49,512 nt of DNA from Gemmatimonadota bacterium (lineage in GTDB: Bacteria > Gemmatimonadota > Gemmatimonadetes > Gemmatimonadales > GWC2-71-9). Made by a program: the position numbers and the translations under genes. The stretch covers positions 1 through 49,512 of the forward strand of contig JAOTVV010000024.1 in the NCBI GenBank assembly GCA_029863245.1, read 5' to 3'. The notes beneath the pieces are model-generated. The model had not been told where the DNA came from and made no database searches. It was given only the letters and a program-made list of their open reading frames with translations. This document shows, one piece after another, positions 8,464-17,579 of the stretch (position 1 is the stretch's first letter; each line of letters begins with the position of its first letter).

Positions 8464-8945
8464 GTCTTGTGTTGCAGTATCGGGGGACCCGAACGGGCCT
8501 CGGCAGTCGGAGAATAGTACGCGGTCGTCAGCCTACCCGCTCGGGCTGGCACCTTAGCGTACTCGGCGGTCCCTTGCGGTCGGGTTTCGGTGTGGCAAAC
8601 GCTCTTGTATCGCGGACGCGCCGATGCACGCCCCCAACACCTGACGGGTGCCTTCGTGGGCTGAAGAGAGGTGCGCAGTCTGGCAGAGATCATCGGCCCT
8701 GCGGGTCTCGAGCCGAGGATGGACGCAGCGCGGTCACGAGCCGGCGAAAAACGCGACCCGCGGAGCTCAGACGGCAGGAGGTTATGGTCAGGAGGGCGAA
8801 GGCAGATCAGGCGGACATGCACTCAAGCAAGTATCGAAAAGGCTTCCGTCTCAGCCCTCGCCCCCCTCGGCGCTGAGAAAAGCAAGAACTCTGCCATCAC
8901 CGTGGCGGACCACGGGCGCCACACCATATATCCAAATCAACATTC
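8464..8945. other. Intergenic region without a supported gene
   Basis: 482 bp between two minus-strand genes. Open frames exist on both strands but none has a ribosome-binding site or a recognisable domain. A 7-bp inverted repeat TCTCAGC / GCTGAGA (8849-8855, 8872-8878) is the only structure I can point to; it could serve as a weak terminator for the gene ending at 8946. Confidence 0.5.
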
Positions 8946-9314
8946 TCAGAATTCCACATCCGGCCCCCGAAGCGGCGCGCCGGGCCTCGGTCCGACGCCA
9001 AACTTGACCGCCACCCGCTCGATGACCCACCCGAGACCGGAAGCCAGGACCTCGTAGAGCGAGAGGAGCAGGCCGGCCACCATCAGTCCGGCCACGACGC
9101 TGGCCGTGGGCGACAACACGTCGGCGGTCAGCTCCTCCTGGTACGCATCGAAACCCTCCACGTACTCCTCGTACGTCAGGCTTTCGGCGCGCTCCAGATT
9201 CGCCCGGCCATCGAGGATCATCCCATACCCGATCGCCAGCCCCAGGGCGATCGCCAGAATGACCTTGGCGACGCCTGTGTAGGAGAAACGGAAGGTGACG
9301 GTGGCTTCCGGCAT
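8946..9314 (-). CDS. Small two-span membrane protein of unknown function
   Basis: 122 aa. Two hydrophobic segments (about 14-32 and 65-90) flank an acidic, probably periplasmic or cytosolic loop rich in Glu and Tyr (ESLTYEEYVEGFDAYQEE). No family recognised. ATG 9314 was preferred over the GTG directly before it because GGAG stands about 8 nt upstream. It lies downstream of the beta-barrel gene on the same strand but a strong hairpin between them suggests separate transcripts. Confidence 0.7.
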   Translation of the reverse strand: MPEATVTFRFSYTGVAKVILAIALGLAIGYGMILDGRANLERAESLTYEEYVEGFDAYQEELTADVLSPTASVVAGLMVAGLLLSLYEVLASGLGWVIERVAVKFGVGPRPGAPLRGPDVEF

Positions 9315-9412
9315 CACGGCTCTCCGGGAAATGGACGCTGCTCGCAGTGGGGATTGGACCGCTCGGTGACGGAAAGCTGCAGGCCGCGATGCGCCGGCCG
9401 CAAGGCAGGGGA

Positions 9413-9443
9413 GGAGGGCGGGCCGACCTGTCGGCCGCCCTCC
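9413..9443 (-). terminator. GC-rich hairpin after the beta-barrel gene
   Basis: A 14-bp stem (GGAGGGCG plus GCCGAC on the left at 9413-9427 with one bulged G, partner at 9430-9443) begins 11 bp after the stop of the minus-strand gene. It lacks a U tract, so it may act as a weak terminator or as an mRNA end protector. Confidence 0.5.
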
Positions 9444-9453
9444 CCCACGCCAC

Positions 9454-10104
9454 CTAGAACCGGCTGCCGAACCCGAAGGAGAACTGCAGGTCGTTTTGGG
9501 TATCCGACTTCACGCCCAGCTGCTCGAATACGGACGGGTTGTAGATGTAGTCGTCGACCGACACGAACACGCCGACGATCCCGAGGTTGAGGCCGACGGT
9601 ACCACCCACCACACCACCCCAGTCGTTCCGCGACACGTCCGTATACACGTTGCCCTCGTCATCGGTGACCGCGGTGGGGCCGCGCCCGACGAGGCCCACG
9701 CCGCCGTTCACGCCGAGTGAGAGGGGGCTCGACCGCGGCAGCAGCCACAGGTTGACCCGTCCCGTGCCGAACCACAGCGCCGTGTAGTCCTGAGAGTTCT
9801 GCGCGATGCCCGTTTCGGTGATGGTGGCCTGCAGCCGGGTCGGGACGTAGGAGCCGGTTGCCGACAACCCGATCCGCCCAAAGGACAGGCCGAGTCGCCC
9901 GCCGACGGCCAGGCCAACACGTTGCCGGAACGCGATGGTGTTACCGCTCATGGTCACGGTGTTCAGCAAGTCGCCGGTCGGCGCGTAGATGCCCACTGTG
10001 GGAGCGATCGACAGGCCCTGCGCGTGCGTCGTGGTCGGTGCGGACAGCACGGTCAGGCCCGTCACGGCCAACGATGCTCCAAGCATGCGTACGACGGTCT
10101 GCAT
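9454..10104 (-). CDS. Outer-membrane beta-barrel protein
   Basis: 216 aa with a signal peptide of about 28 residues ending THA-QG. The mature part alternates polar and hydrophobic residues, with many Gly and aromatic residues and a C-terminal strand ending in FGFGSRF, whose terminal Phe is the usual signal for BAM assembly. The family is probably OmpW/OprF-like small barrels, but no specific member can be named. The start is ATG 10104 with AGGAGG 6 nt upstream; the longer open frame upstream has no ribosome-binding site. Two palindromes in its upstream region are candidate operators. Confidence 0.8.
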   Translation of the reverse strand: MQTVVRMLGASLAVTGLTVLSAPTTTHAQGLSIAPTVGIYAPTGDLLNTVTMSGNTIAFRQRVGLAVGGRLGLSFGRIGLSATGSYVPTRLQATITETGIAQNSQDYTALWFGTGRVNLWLLPRSSPLSLGVNGGVGLVGRGPTAVTDDEGNVYTDVSRNDWGGVVGGTVGLNLGIVGVFVSVDDYIYNPSVFEQLGVKSDTQNDLQFSFGFGSRF

Positions 10105-10172
10105 CCGGGTCCTCCTCTGCTCTCGCGGGTGCGCTCGCACGAGCCGTGGCATCGTGCCGACGCGCAAACGCT

Positions 10173-10187
10173 TGTGGTCCGACCACA
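10173..10187. promoter_or_regulatory. 15-bp palindrome, candidate operator
   Basis: TGTGGTC-C-GACCACA is a perfect 7-1-7 inverted repeat 69 bp upstream of the beta-barrel start codon, in the region expected to hold its promoter. The size and symmetry fit a dimeric repressor or activator site; the protein is unknown. Confidence 0.4.
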
Positions 10188-10296
10188 TTGAGTACAGCGC
10201 AGACCCGTGCTGGCCCGTGACTCCAGTCACACTGCAGCGGACCGCTATCGAGGAGGAGCAAGAAGAAGGGGATCCTGCGTCGACGGCCGGGACCCC

Positions 10297-10321
10297 TAAC
10301 TAATTTCGTATCAATTAGTTA
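10297..10321. promoter_or_regulatory. AT-rich inverted repeat between greA and the beta-barrel gene
   Basis: TAACTAATT (10297-10305) and AATTAGTTA (10313-10321) form a perfect 9-bp inverted repeat around TCGTATC. It stands out from the GC-rich surroundings, 31 bp beyond the greA stop. It could be an operator for the downstream beta-barrel gene or a hairpin at the end of the greA mRNA. Confidence 0.4.
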
Positions 10322-10351
10322 CGCGACGCACCGAGGGGGACGGGGGGAGAC

Positions 10352-10825
10352 CTACTGCGCCAAGTCGTGCGCCGTCTGGAGCTTACTGATCCGCAGCCGC
10401 CGCTGCCCGGCCGGCAGCCGAACCGTCACGACGTCCTTGACCTTCTTGTTGAGCAGGGCCTGTCCCAGCGGCGACGACACGGAGATGTGCTCCGCCTCCA
10501 CGTCGACGGCGTCGGGGATCACCACCTCGAACACCTGCTTCTCCTTGGTGTCGAGATCCACGACCGTCAGGCGGGAGCCGAGGCCCACGCGGTCGGTGGG
10601 AACGCTCGACAGGTCCACGTCGGACAGCTGGTACAGCCGCGACCGCAGCTGAACGAGCCGCCGTTGAATCATGCCATGCCGCTCGATCGCCGCATGGTAG
10701 TCCGCGTTCTCGCGCAGATCCCCGTTCTGGATCGCCTTCTTGAGCGTGTCCGGCAGGACCACGTGCAGCTCATGATTGAGCGCTTCGACCTCTGCCAGGA
10801 GCTTGCCGCGGATCTCTTCGATCAT
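10352..10825 (-). CDS. greA: GreA/GreB-family transcription elongation factor
   Basis: 157 aa, the normal size. The N-terminal coiled coil (about 1-75) carries the acidic tip motif NGDLRENADYH (34-44) that reaches into the RNA polymerase secondary channel and stimulates cleavage of backtracked RNA. The C-terminal FKBP-like domain shows SVSSPLGQALLNKKVKDVV, as in GreA. ATG 10825 was chosen because homology begins there; the frame runs open for another 285 bp upstream through sequence that looks non-coding. No strong Shine-Dalgarno sequence is present. Confidence 0.9.
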   Translation of the reverse strand: MIEEIRGKLLAEVEALNHELHVVLPDTLKKAIQNGDLRENADYHAAIERHGMIQRRLVQLRSRLYQLSDVDLSSVPTDRVGLGSRLTVVDLDTKEKQVFEVVIPDAVDVEAEHISVSSPLGQALLNKKVKDVVTVRLPAGQRRLRISKLQTAHDLAQ

Positions 10826-10931
10826 GATCTCACTGCAGGTTGGGGCGGGCCGACGCCGGTACGGGTACGCCCACCGCTTCCAATGAGAAGAGCCGGGAGC
10901 AGATGGAACCCCCGGCACGGAGACACAATGC

Positions 10932-10990
10932 GGCGGAGTGAGACACGCGGATTCTAATTCCGCTGCACCCTCCGGATGGGCTAAAGCTGA
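10932..10990 (-). pseudogene. Decayed tRNA copy (anticodon arm, D-arm, no T-arm)
   Basis: Bases 10942-10966 match 12722-12746, the anticodon arm and variable loop of the intact CAU tRNA, at 23 of 25 positions; both differences are anticodon positions 34 and 36, changing CAU to UAG. The D-arm region aligns without gaps at about two thirds identity. The T-arm is deleted: a 3'-acceptor-like GGCGGAG (10932-10938) lies almost directly next to the variable loop, and the 5' acceptor no longer pairs. It cannot fold as a normal tRNA. Confidence 0.6.
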
Positions 10991-11114
10991 CTCCGAACGC
11001 GCCTGCTCGCAAGTCTCCCGCTTCCGGGCGAGGGAAAGAGTGAGGGACACGGCACGCGCAACCCGACCCCTCACTTGCCGATCGCCGTTCGGAGGTGTAA
11101 CCGGGGCCACAACG

Positions 11115-11477
11115 CCCCTCGACGTCTGTGTCGACTTCCTTCACAAACGCACCGGCAGCGTGTAGTAACTCATGGATGATGCGGTTCTCCCACCCTTCTT
11201 CGTCTTGAATGGATCCGGGATGGAACCACAGCCTCATGTAAGGGCCTTTGAATGGACTGGCTCCACCGGGCCGGGGGTCAGCCCCGGAGCCCCCATGTGC
11301 AAGAAAGTTGTCCCGCGCCGGGTTTGCCCTCACCATCCAGATATTGACCTGGCTCTCAGGTGCTTCATCCAGGAGCTCGAATATCCTGCGGAACGTTGAG
11401 GACTTTTCCTTCAGGAGCTCAACGTAGTGTGCAACCCTGCCATACGGCATATGGATCTTCAGCCCGAACGGATCCGT
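11115..11477 (-). pseudogene. RHS-type C-terminal tip fragment with HELLH metalloprotease motif
   Basis: On the minus strand the frame reads TDPFGLK at 11457-11477, the hallmark that ends the RHS-repeat core, followed by about 110 residues that look like real protein, including VAHYVELLKEKSSTF and ending with RIIHELLHAAG, an HExxH zinc-protease motif (11160-11174). This matches the layout of polymorphic toxin tips. The RHS core itself is absent: upstream the frame is meaningless and a plus-strand hydrophobic fragment begins. Downstream of about 11115 the frame stays open to 10830 but enters sequence with non-coding character. An ATG at 11450 could allow a stand-alone product. Most likely a leftover of an RHS gene. 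Confidence 0.5.
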
Positions 11478-11503
11478 CCGGCGAACCCGGCACCGCTCGC
11501 TAC

Positions 11504-11602
11504 GTGGCCGCGCTCAAGAAGCAGCGGTTCACGCTCCGCTCGACGCTTGGGCTGCTCGCCGCCGCCAGCCTGGGATTTGTGGTCGGGACGGCCATCCCGT
11601 GA
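11504..11602 (+). other. Possible 32-aa hydrophobic peptide or gene tail
   Basis: From GTG 11504 the frame reads a basic start (VAALKKQRFTLRS) and a hydrophobic helix (TLGLLAAASLGFVVGTAIP) ending at TGA 11602. It could be a small membrane peptide or the 3' end of a lost gene fused to the RHS fragment junction near 11480. No ribosome-binding site is seen. Confidence 0.3.
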
Positions 11603-11670
11603 CCCGGTCCTGGAGGAGACGAGAGACGTTAAGTTATTGGCATCAGGTCGGTTACATGCGTCGAGCGGCC

Positions 11671-11901
11671 GTTTCAAATCGTCGTGCTCAAGCTTCGAAT
11701 CGCCGTGTTCAAGCTTCCAATCGCCGTGTTGACGCTTCGATATCGCGTTTTGAAGCTTCGGATCGTCGTGTTGAAGCTTCACTTCGGGGGTTTGAAGCTT
11801 GGATTCGGCATTTCGAAGCTTCAACGCGTCGGTGTCAAGCTTCCGATCGCCGTTCTCGGGCTTCGGATCGCTCGTGCCAGGCTTCGAATCGACGATGTCG
11901 T
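11671..11901. repeat. 11-copy array of exactly 21 bp (GCTTCGAATCG core)
   Basis: Eleven units start at 11671, 11692, 11713 and so on every 21 bp to 11881, with no insertion or deletion. Nearly every unit begins GCTTC (the first GTTTC), often preceded by AA so that AAGCTT recurs at the junctions. The rest of each unit varies, with many copies reading ATCGYCGTGTT. All frames give heptad-like repeats (for example KL at fixed positions on the minus strand), but no frame has a convincing gene start. The array lies 61 bp downstream of the four-helix-bundle gene. Confidence 0.95.
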
Positions 11902-11962
11902 CAGTCTTCGAGAGTGCAGAGTGCAGCGAAGGACGAGCACGGAGACATACACCCAGCCTCGA

Positions 11963-12334
11963 CTAGCCATTCGTCCGCATCGGGCGCTTCGCTGTCTTGA
12001 TGCTGCTCACAAAGATCGCGGTCAGCTCGTCGCACTCCCCCTTCAGCCCCCCGACTCCATCGGCCCCATCGCGGCGGTGCAGCAGCTCGAGCCAGACCCC
12101 GGTCTCGCGGAGTTCCTTGAGGCAGATTTGCATCTTGTGCACGAAGTCCCGGCGGGATTCAGCGCCACGGGCTTCAGCATAGTTGGCCGCGGGCGAGGTC
12201 GCCGAACGTGCCAACTGTCGGCTGAGGTGTGACCCCACGAGATCCTTCGGAAGGCGCCGGAGTGCACCGCACACCGCAGCCCCGAAGTCGATCAAGCGGT
12301 CTTCGAGAGTGTCCGGAGTCAGCGTGGGTGGCAT
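11963..12334 (-). CDS. Four-helix-bundle protein (S23 / Avd-like family)
   Basis: 123 aa, typical length for the family first described from intervening sequences of 23S rRNA genes and structurally related to the Avd accessory protein of diversity-generating retroelements. The conserved core is visible: SRQLARSATSPAANYAEA (about 40-57), then SRRDFVHKMQICLKELRET and WLELL. The helices are amphipathic and the family forms basic pentamers that can bind nucleic acid. ATG 12334 is where homology begins; the frame upstream runs into the 58-bp repeat array. The gene is flanked on both sides by unrelated repeat arrays and lies near a tRNA, a setting typical of this family. No reverse transcriptase is present. 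Confidence 0.88.
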   Translation of the reverse strand: MPPTLTPDTLEDRLIDFGAAVCGALRRLPKDLVGSHLSRQLARSATSPAANYAEARGAESRRDFVHKMQICLKELRETGVWLELLHRRDGADGVGGLKGECDELTAIFVSSIKTAKRPMRTNG

Positions 12335-12432
12335 GCTGGCCCCACGATGGCATCCGCTCCCTCCCGCTGACAAACCACTCCGCTTCCTGGGGGGCCGAAT
12401 CGTTGCGGTGTCTTCCGCGTCGCGGCCCCAGC

Positions 12433-12594
12433 CGATTGCAGATTGCAGATCGGCGATTGGCGATTTGAGATTGGAAGGCTCTGGAGCAGGCGATTGCAGA
12501 TTGCAGATCGGCAATTCGCGATCTGAGATTGGAAGACTCTGGAGCAGGCGATTGCAGATTGCAGCTCGGCAATTGGCGATCTGAGATTGGAGGA
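12433..12594. repeat. 58-bp direct repeat, about 2.8 copies
   Basis: Units start at 12433, 12491 and 12549 with an exact 58-bp period. Each begins CGATTGCAGATTGCAG, contains a GATYTGAGATTGG block and, in the first two, a TCTGGAGCAGG block; the third is cut after GATTGGAGGA. Copies differ at only a few positions, so the array is younger than the 21-bp one. ATTGCAG is itself doubled inside each unit. Confidence 0.95.
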
Positions 12595-12607
12595 CCCCCG
12601 CAATAAT

Positions 12608-12651
12608 TTGCAATCTCAAATCGCCAATCTGCAATCTGCAATCTGAAATCG
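12608..12651. repeat. Inverted copy of the 58-bp repeat unit
   Basis: Read on the minus strand, this segment reproduces the repeat unit (GATTGCAGATTGCAGAT followed by TGGCGATTTGAGAT), lacking about 7 bp in the middle. Together with unit 1 it can form a long hairpin with arms of roughly 32 matched bases enclosing the array. Confidence 0.85.
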
Positions 12652-12696
12652 AACGGCCCCGCCGATTTCGACGAGGCCACGCCACTTGGAGCGTAA

Positions 12697-12770
12697 TAGC
12701 GGAGGAGGGACTCGAACCCCCGACACGCGGATTATGATTCCGCTGCTCTAACCAGCTGAGCTACTCCGCC
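12697..12770 (-). tRNA. tRNA with CAU anticodon (Met, or Ile2)
   Basis: 74 nt. On the minus strand: acceptor GGCGGAG, D-stem GCTC/GAGC with loop AGCTGGTTA, anticodon stem GCGGA/TCCGC with loop ATCATAA (anticodon CAT at 12736-12734), variable loop GTGTC, T-stem GGGGG/CCCTC with loop TTCGAGT, acceptor CTCCGCT and discriminator A. Pair 1-72 is a G-U wobble and there is no encoded CCA. It is not an initiator tRNA, because the anticodon stem lacks three G-C pairs next to the loop. Elongator Met and lysidine-modified Ile2 cannot be separated by eye. Confidence 0.9.
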
Positions 12771-12873
12771 ACGATCGCGGGCGGCCGGACCGACCCGCCC
12801 GCTGCCGGGGAGAAGTATACAAACATGCCGCGGATCCCTCCAACCCGGGCGCCCAGGCTGGCGCAAACGGCCA

Positions 12874-12897
12874 GGGGCGGCCCCTGAAGGCCGCCCC
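12874..12897 (-). terminator. GC-rich hairpin after the endonuclease-like gene
   Basis: A perfect 9-bp inverted repeat GGGGCGGCC / GGCCGCCCC with a 6-nt loop starts 21 bp after the stop of the minus-strand gene ending at 12919. No T run follows. Confidence 0.5.
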
Positions 12898-12918
12898 CTA
12901 CCACACACTACGCGCCGC

Positions 12919-14049
12919 TCAGCGGGCCGCGAGCCGACCCGGTGCCGGCCAGATCCACGCGGCGACCCCCGCATGGTCGGACGGCCAGAGAGTGTAACCC
13001 AGCGGGTGGGTGAAGATGTCGTCGAACTCATTACCGAACACCTTCACGCTGCTCTGCCCGCCGAAGCCGGCCTTGCCCCAGCGGACGAACACGACGTCGA
13101 GCCGCTGGTCCAAGTCGGACATCGTATTGGACAGATCGGCCACCTGACAGCAGGTGAGCCCGCCCACGCTGCCGGGTTCCCGCAGCCACAGATCGCTGTA
13201 GCCCGCACTGCGGATCAGGTGGTAGCTAGCCGTCTTGCTCTCAGCCGGCGCGTCGTGATTGGCGGCCGAGTTGAAGTCGCCCACCAGCACCACCGGCCAC
13301 GGGCTGGCGGCAAGCTCGGCGATCAGCTCGCCCGCCTGCTTCTCCTGCACGGCAGCAAACAGCTGGATTTCCAAATGCGTGTTCGCGAACCGTAGCTTCT
13401 TGCCGCCCACGTCCGCATCGACATGCGCCCACCCGCGCAGGTTGGGGAACACCACGCCGCCGACCGAGAGGAACTGCTGGTTGACATAGTTCCCCGACGA
13501 CGAGGCGAGCACGCTCACGTCGCCCCGGACGAGTATCGCGTCGGCGTCCTGGTAGGTGATGAACAGCCCGGGCTGGACGAAGTCGATTGGGAACATGAGC
13601 GCGACGTTTGGCGAGCGCGCCGCCTCAACGTACGTGTCGCCCAGCGCCGCCAGCTCGGCCAGCAGGAGCTGCATGAAGTCCTGCGGGAACCCGAGGGCCG
13701 GCACGATTGTGCCGTCGCCCAAAGTGATGGCGTAGGTCGTCACCTCCTGGAGTCCCACCAGGTGCGGCTGCCGGTCATGGATCTCTTGGGCGAGCGCCTT
13801 GTTGGCCCGTTGGGGGAAGTCGGTCTGCAGGACCTGCTGGAGCGCGGTCGCCAGCGCGGTCGGGAGATCGGCGTTGGGATCGAGCAGAACATCGATGTCG
13901 GCACCCAAATACAGGTTGCGCGACATGACCACCACCGGTTCGCCGGCCAATACACCGCCGCTCCGGTTCAACTCCGGCTGAAACACCTGCGCGTCGTCGC
14001 ACGCCGCGACAACCAGTGCCAGCACGGGGACCACAAGCCACTTGCGCAT
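12919..14049 (-). CDS. Endonuclease/exonuclease/phosphatase-family lipoprotein
   Basis: 376 aa. A lipoprotein signal with lipobox VVAAC places the modified Cys at residue 17. The EEP fold motifs come in order: SRNLYLGAD, LVGLQEV (metal-binding Glu), ANTHLE, VGDFNS (catalytic Asp-Asn), DLDQRLDVVF and the final SDHAG histidine. The family includes nucleases, sphingomyelinases and inositol-phosphate phosphatases; the substrate cannot be told. ATG 14049 was chosen because GGAGG is 5 nt upstream, which would be too close for the GTG at 14055. The site of action is probably the periplasm or cell surface. 279 bp without a clear gene separate it from ftsB upstream. Confidence 0.88.
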   Translation of the reverse strand: MRKWLVVPVLALVVAACDDAQVFQPELNRSGGVLAGEPVVVMSRNLYLGADIDVLLDPNADLPTALATALQQVLQTDFPQRANKALAQEIHDRQPHLVGLQEVTTYAITLGDGTIVPALGFPQDFMQLLLAELAALGDTYVEAARSPNVALMFPIDFVQPGLFITYQDADAILVRGDVSVLASSSGNYVNQQFLSVGGVVFPNLRGWAHVDADVGGKKLRFANTHLEIQLFAAVQEKQAGELIAELAASPWPVVLVGDFNSAANHDAPAESKTASYHLIRSAGYSDLWLREPGSVGGLTCCQVADLSNTMSDLDQRLDVVFVRWGKAGFGGQSSVKVFGNEFDDIFTHPLGYTLWPSDHAGVAAWIWPAPGRLAAR

Positions 14050-14328
14050 GGCCACCTCCCATGATGACTAGTCTGAATGCTGTTGCGACCCAGCACGGGC
14101 ACGCCACCGAGCCGTGTCGTGCCCGCAACGATGCGACATAGGCGAACGAGCACGGCCGAAGAACCATCCCCCGGCCGAGAGGCTCGCTCGTCCGCCGAAA
14201 AACGACGGGCGGAGCGGGAGAGGCGCTCGCGCCCGCTTCTGCAACGTGCCCTATCGCCGCAAGTGCTATGCCGATCAGAGATGCGTGGTGAATTGTCGGG
14301 AATCGAGCCTGGTTATGCCGTGCCGGGA

Positions 14329-16628
<2,300 letters not shown>

Positions 16629-16632
<4 letters not shown>

Positions 16633-17579
16633 CGAAAATGCCGGAAACCCTGTGGCGGGTCGACGGGTGACCCCTGGGCGTACACATGAACGCCGTGACC
16701 CGGCTCGACGGTGCCGATCCGGGTGAACGGCACCGCAAACTGCTCGACGAACTCCACCGCCTCGGCGTCGCCAAAGGGCGCTGGGAGCGCGACCAGCAAC
16801 TCGTACTCTTCCCCGCTCACAAGTGCGTCATCTTCCGACCCGGCCGCGGCATGGATCGGAACGGCTTCACGATCAATCCGACATGCCACCCCGGAAGCCG
16901 CCGCGAGGTGGCCGGCATCAGCCACGAGCCCGTCGGAAAGATCGATCATCGCACGTGCACCGGCGGCCTCGAGCCAGCGTGCCTCCGCGATTCGCGGCAC
17001 GGGATGGGCGAACCGCTCGCGCGCGAGCGCCCCCGGCTCTTTTCCGGCTGCCCACGCCGCCAACGCGGCGCCGGGGCCGCCCAGCGCCCCCGACACCCAC
17101 AGTGCGTCGCCGGGCTTCGCCCCCGAGCGGAGAACCGCGCGGGCCACCATGCCGACGACGGTCACGTCGACCACGAGCCGCTCACTCCGTGCGAGGTCAC
17201 CACCCCACACCGTGGCACCCACGGCGTGCGCCGCGTTCCCGATGCCGTCCATCAGGTCGGTTACGGCACGCTCGTCCCACCCCGGCGGCACACCCACGCT
17301 CGCCAGCACGCCGGCGGGCACGGCGGCCACAGCAGCGAGATCCGACAATGCGGCCGCCGCGACCCGCCACCCCAGCTCGATCTTACCCAGCCACCCCTCC
17401 CGAAAATGCGTGCCCTCCACGGCGAGGTCGGTCGAGACAGCGAGCTGCTCGCTCCCGATCCGTACAATCGCGCAATCGTCGCCGGAGGGTGCGGCGCGGG
17501 CCCCCAACCGCTCCCACACCGCACGGATCCGGTCGAACTCCGCTCCCGGCCCGAGGTCCGCGTGCGGCACGCCGCTCAC
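16629..17579 (-). CDS. thiL: Thiamine-monophosphate kinase
   Basis: 316 aa; phosphorylates thiamine monophosphate to thiamine diphosphate. The PurM-like ATP-binding fold is recognised from SGDDCAIVRIG and STDLAVEGTHFR near the N-terminus, ALSDLAA (metal-binding Asp), GGDLARSE, and IDLSDGLVADAGHL. The start is GTG 17579, which overlaps the stop of the propeller gene as GTGA; the frame remains open upstream only as a shadow of that gene. Usual family length. Confidence 0.93.

Noticed and set aside
8671..9057. 128-codon plus-strand frame in the 8.5-9 kb gap
   Set aside because: No ribosome-binding site, no recognisable domain, and the last third is antisense to a better supported gene.
10932..10990. 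Functional suppressor or Leu(UAG) tRNA
   Set aside because: The T-arm is missing and the acceptor strands do not pair; UAG as anticodon reads CUA, not the amber codon.
10352..11110. N-terminally extended GreA
   Set aside because: The 95 extra residues cover the tRNA remnant and non-coding sequence; GreA homology starts exactly at ATG 10825.
11671..12651. CRISPR array
   Set aside because: Units are contiguous 21-bp or 58-bp tandem repeats without unique spacers, and no cas gene is present.
11963..12651. Complete diversity-generating retroelement
   Set aside because: The helical-bundle gene is Avd-like, but there is no reverse transcriptase and no template/variable repeat pair with adenine-specific differences.
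14050..14328. Small gene or tRNA between ftsB and the endonuclease-like gene
   Set aside because: 279 bp were read on both strands; no cloverleaf, ribosome-binding site or conserved peptide was found.
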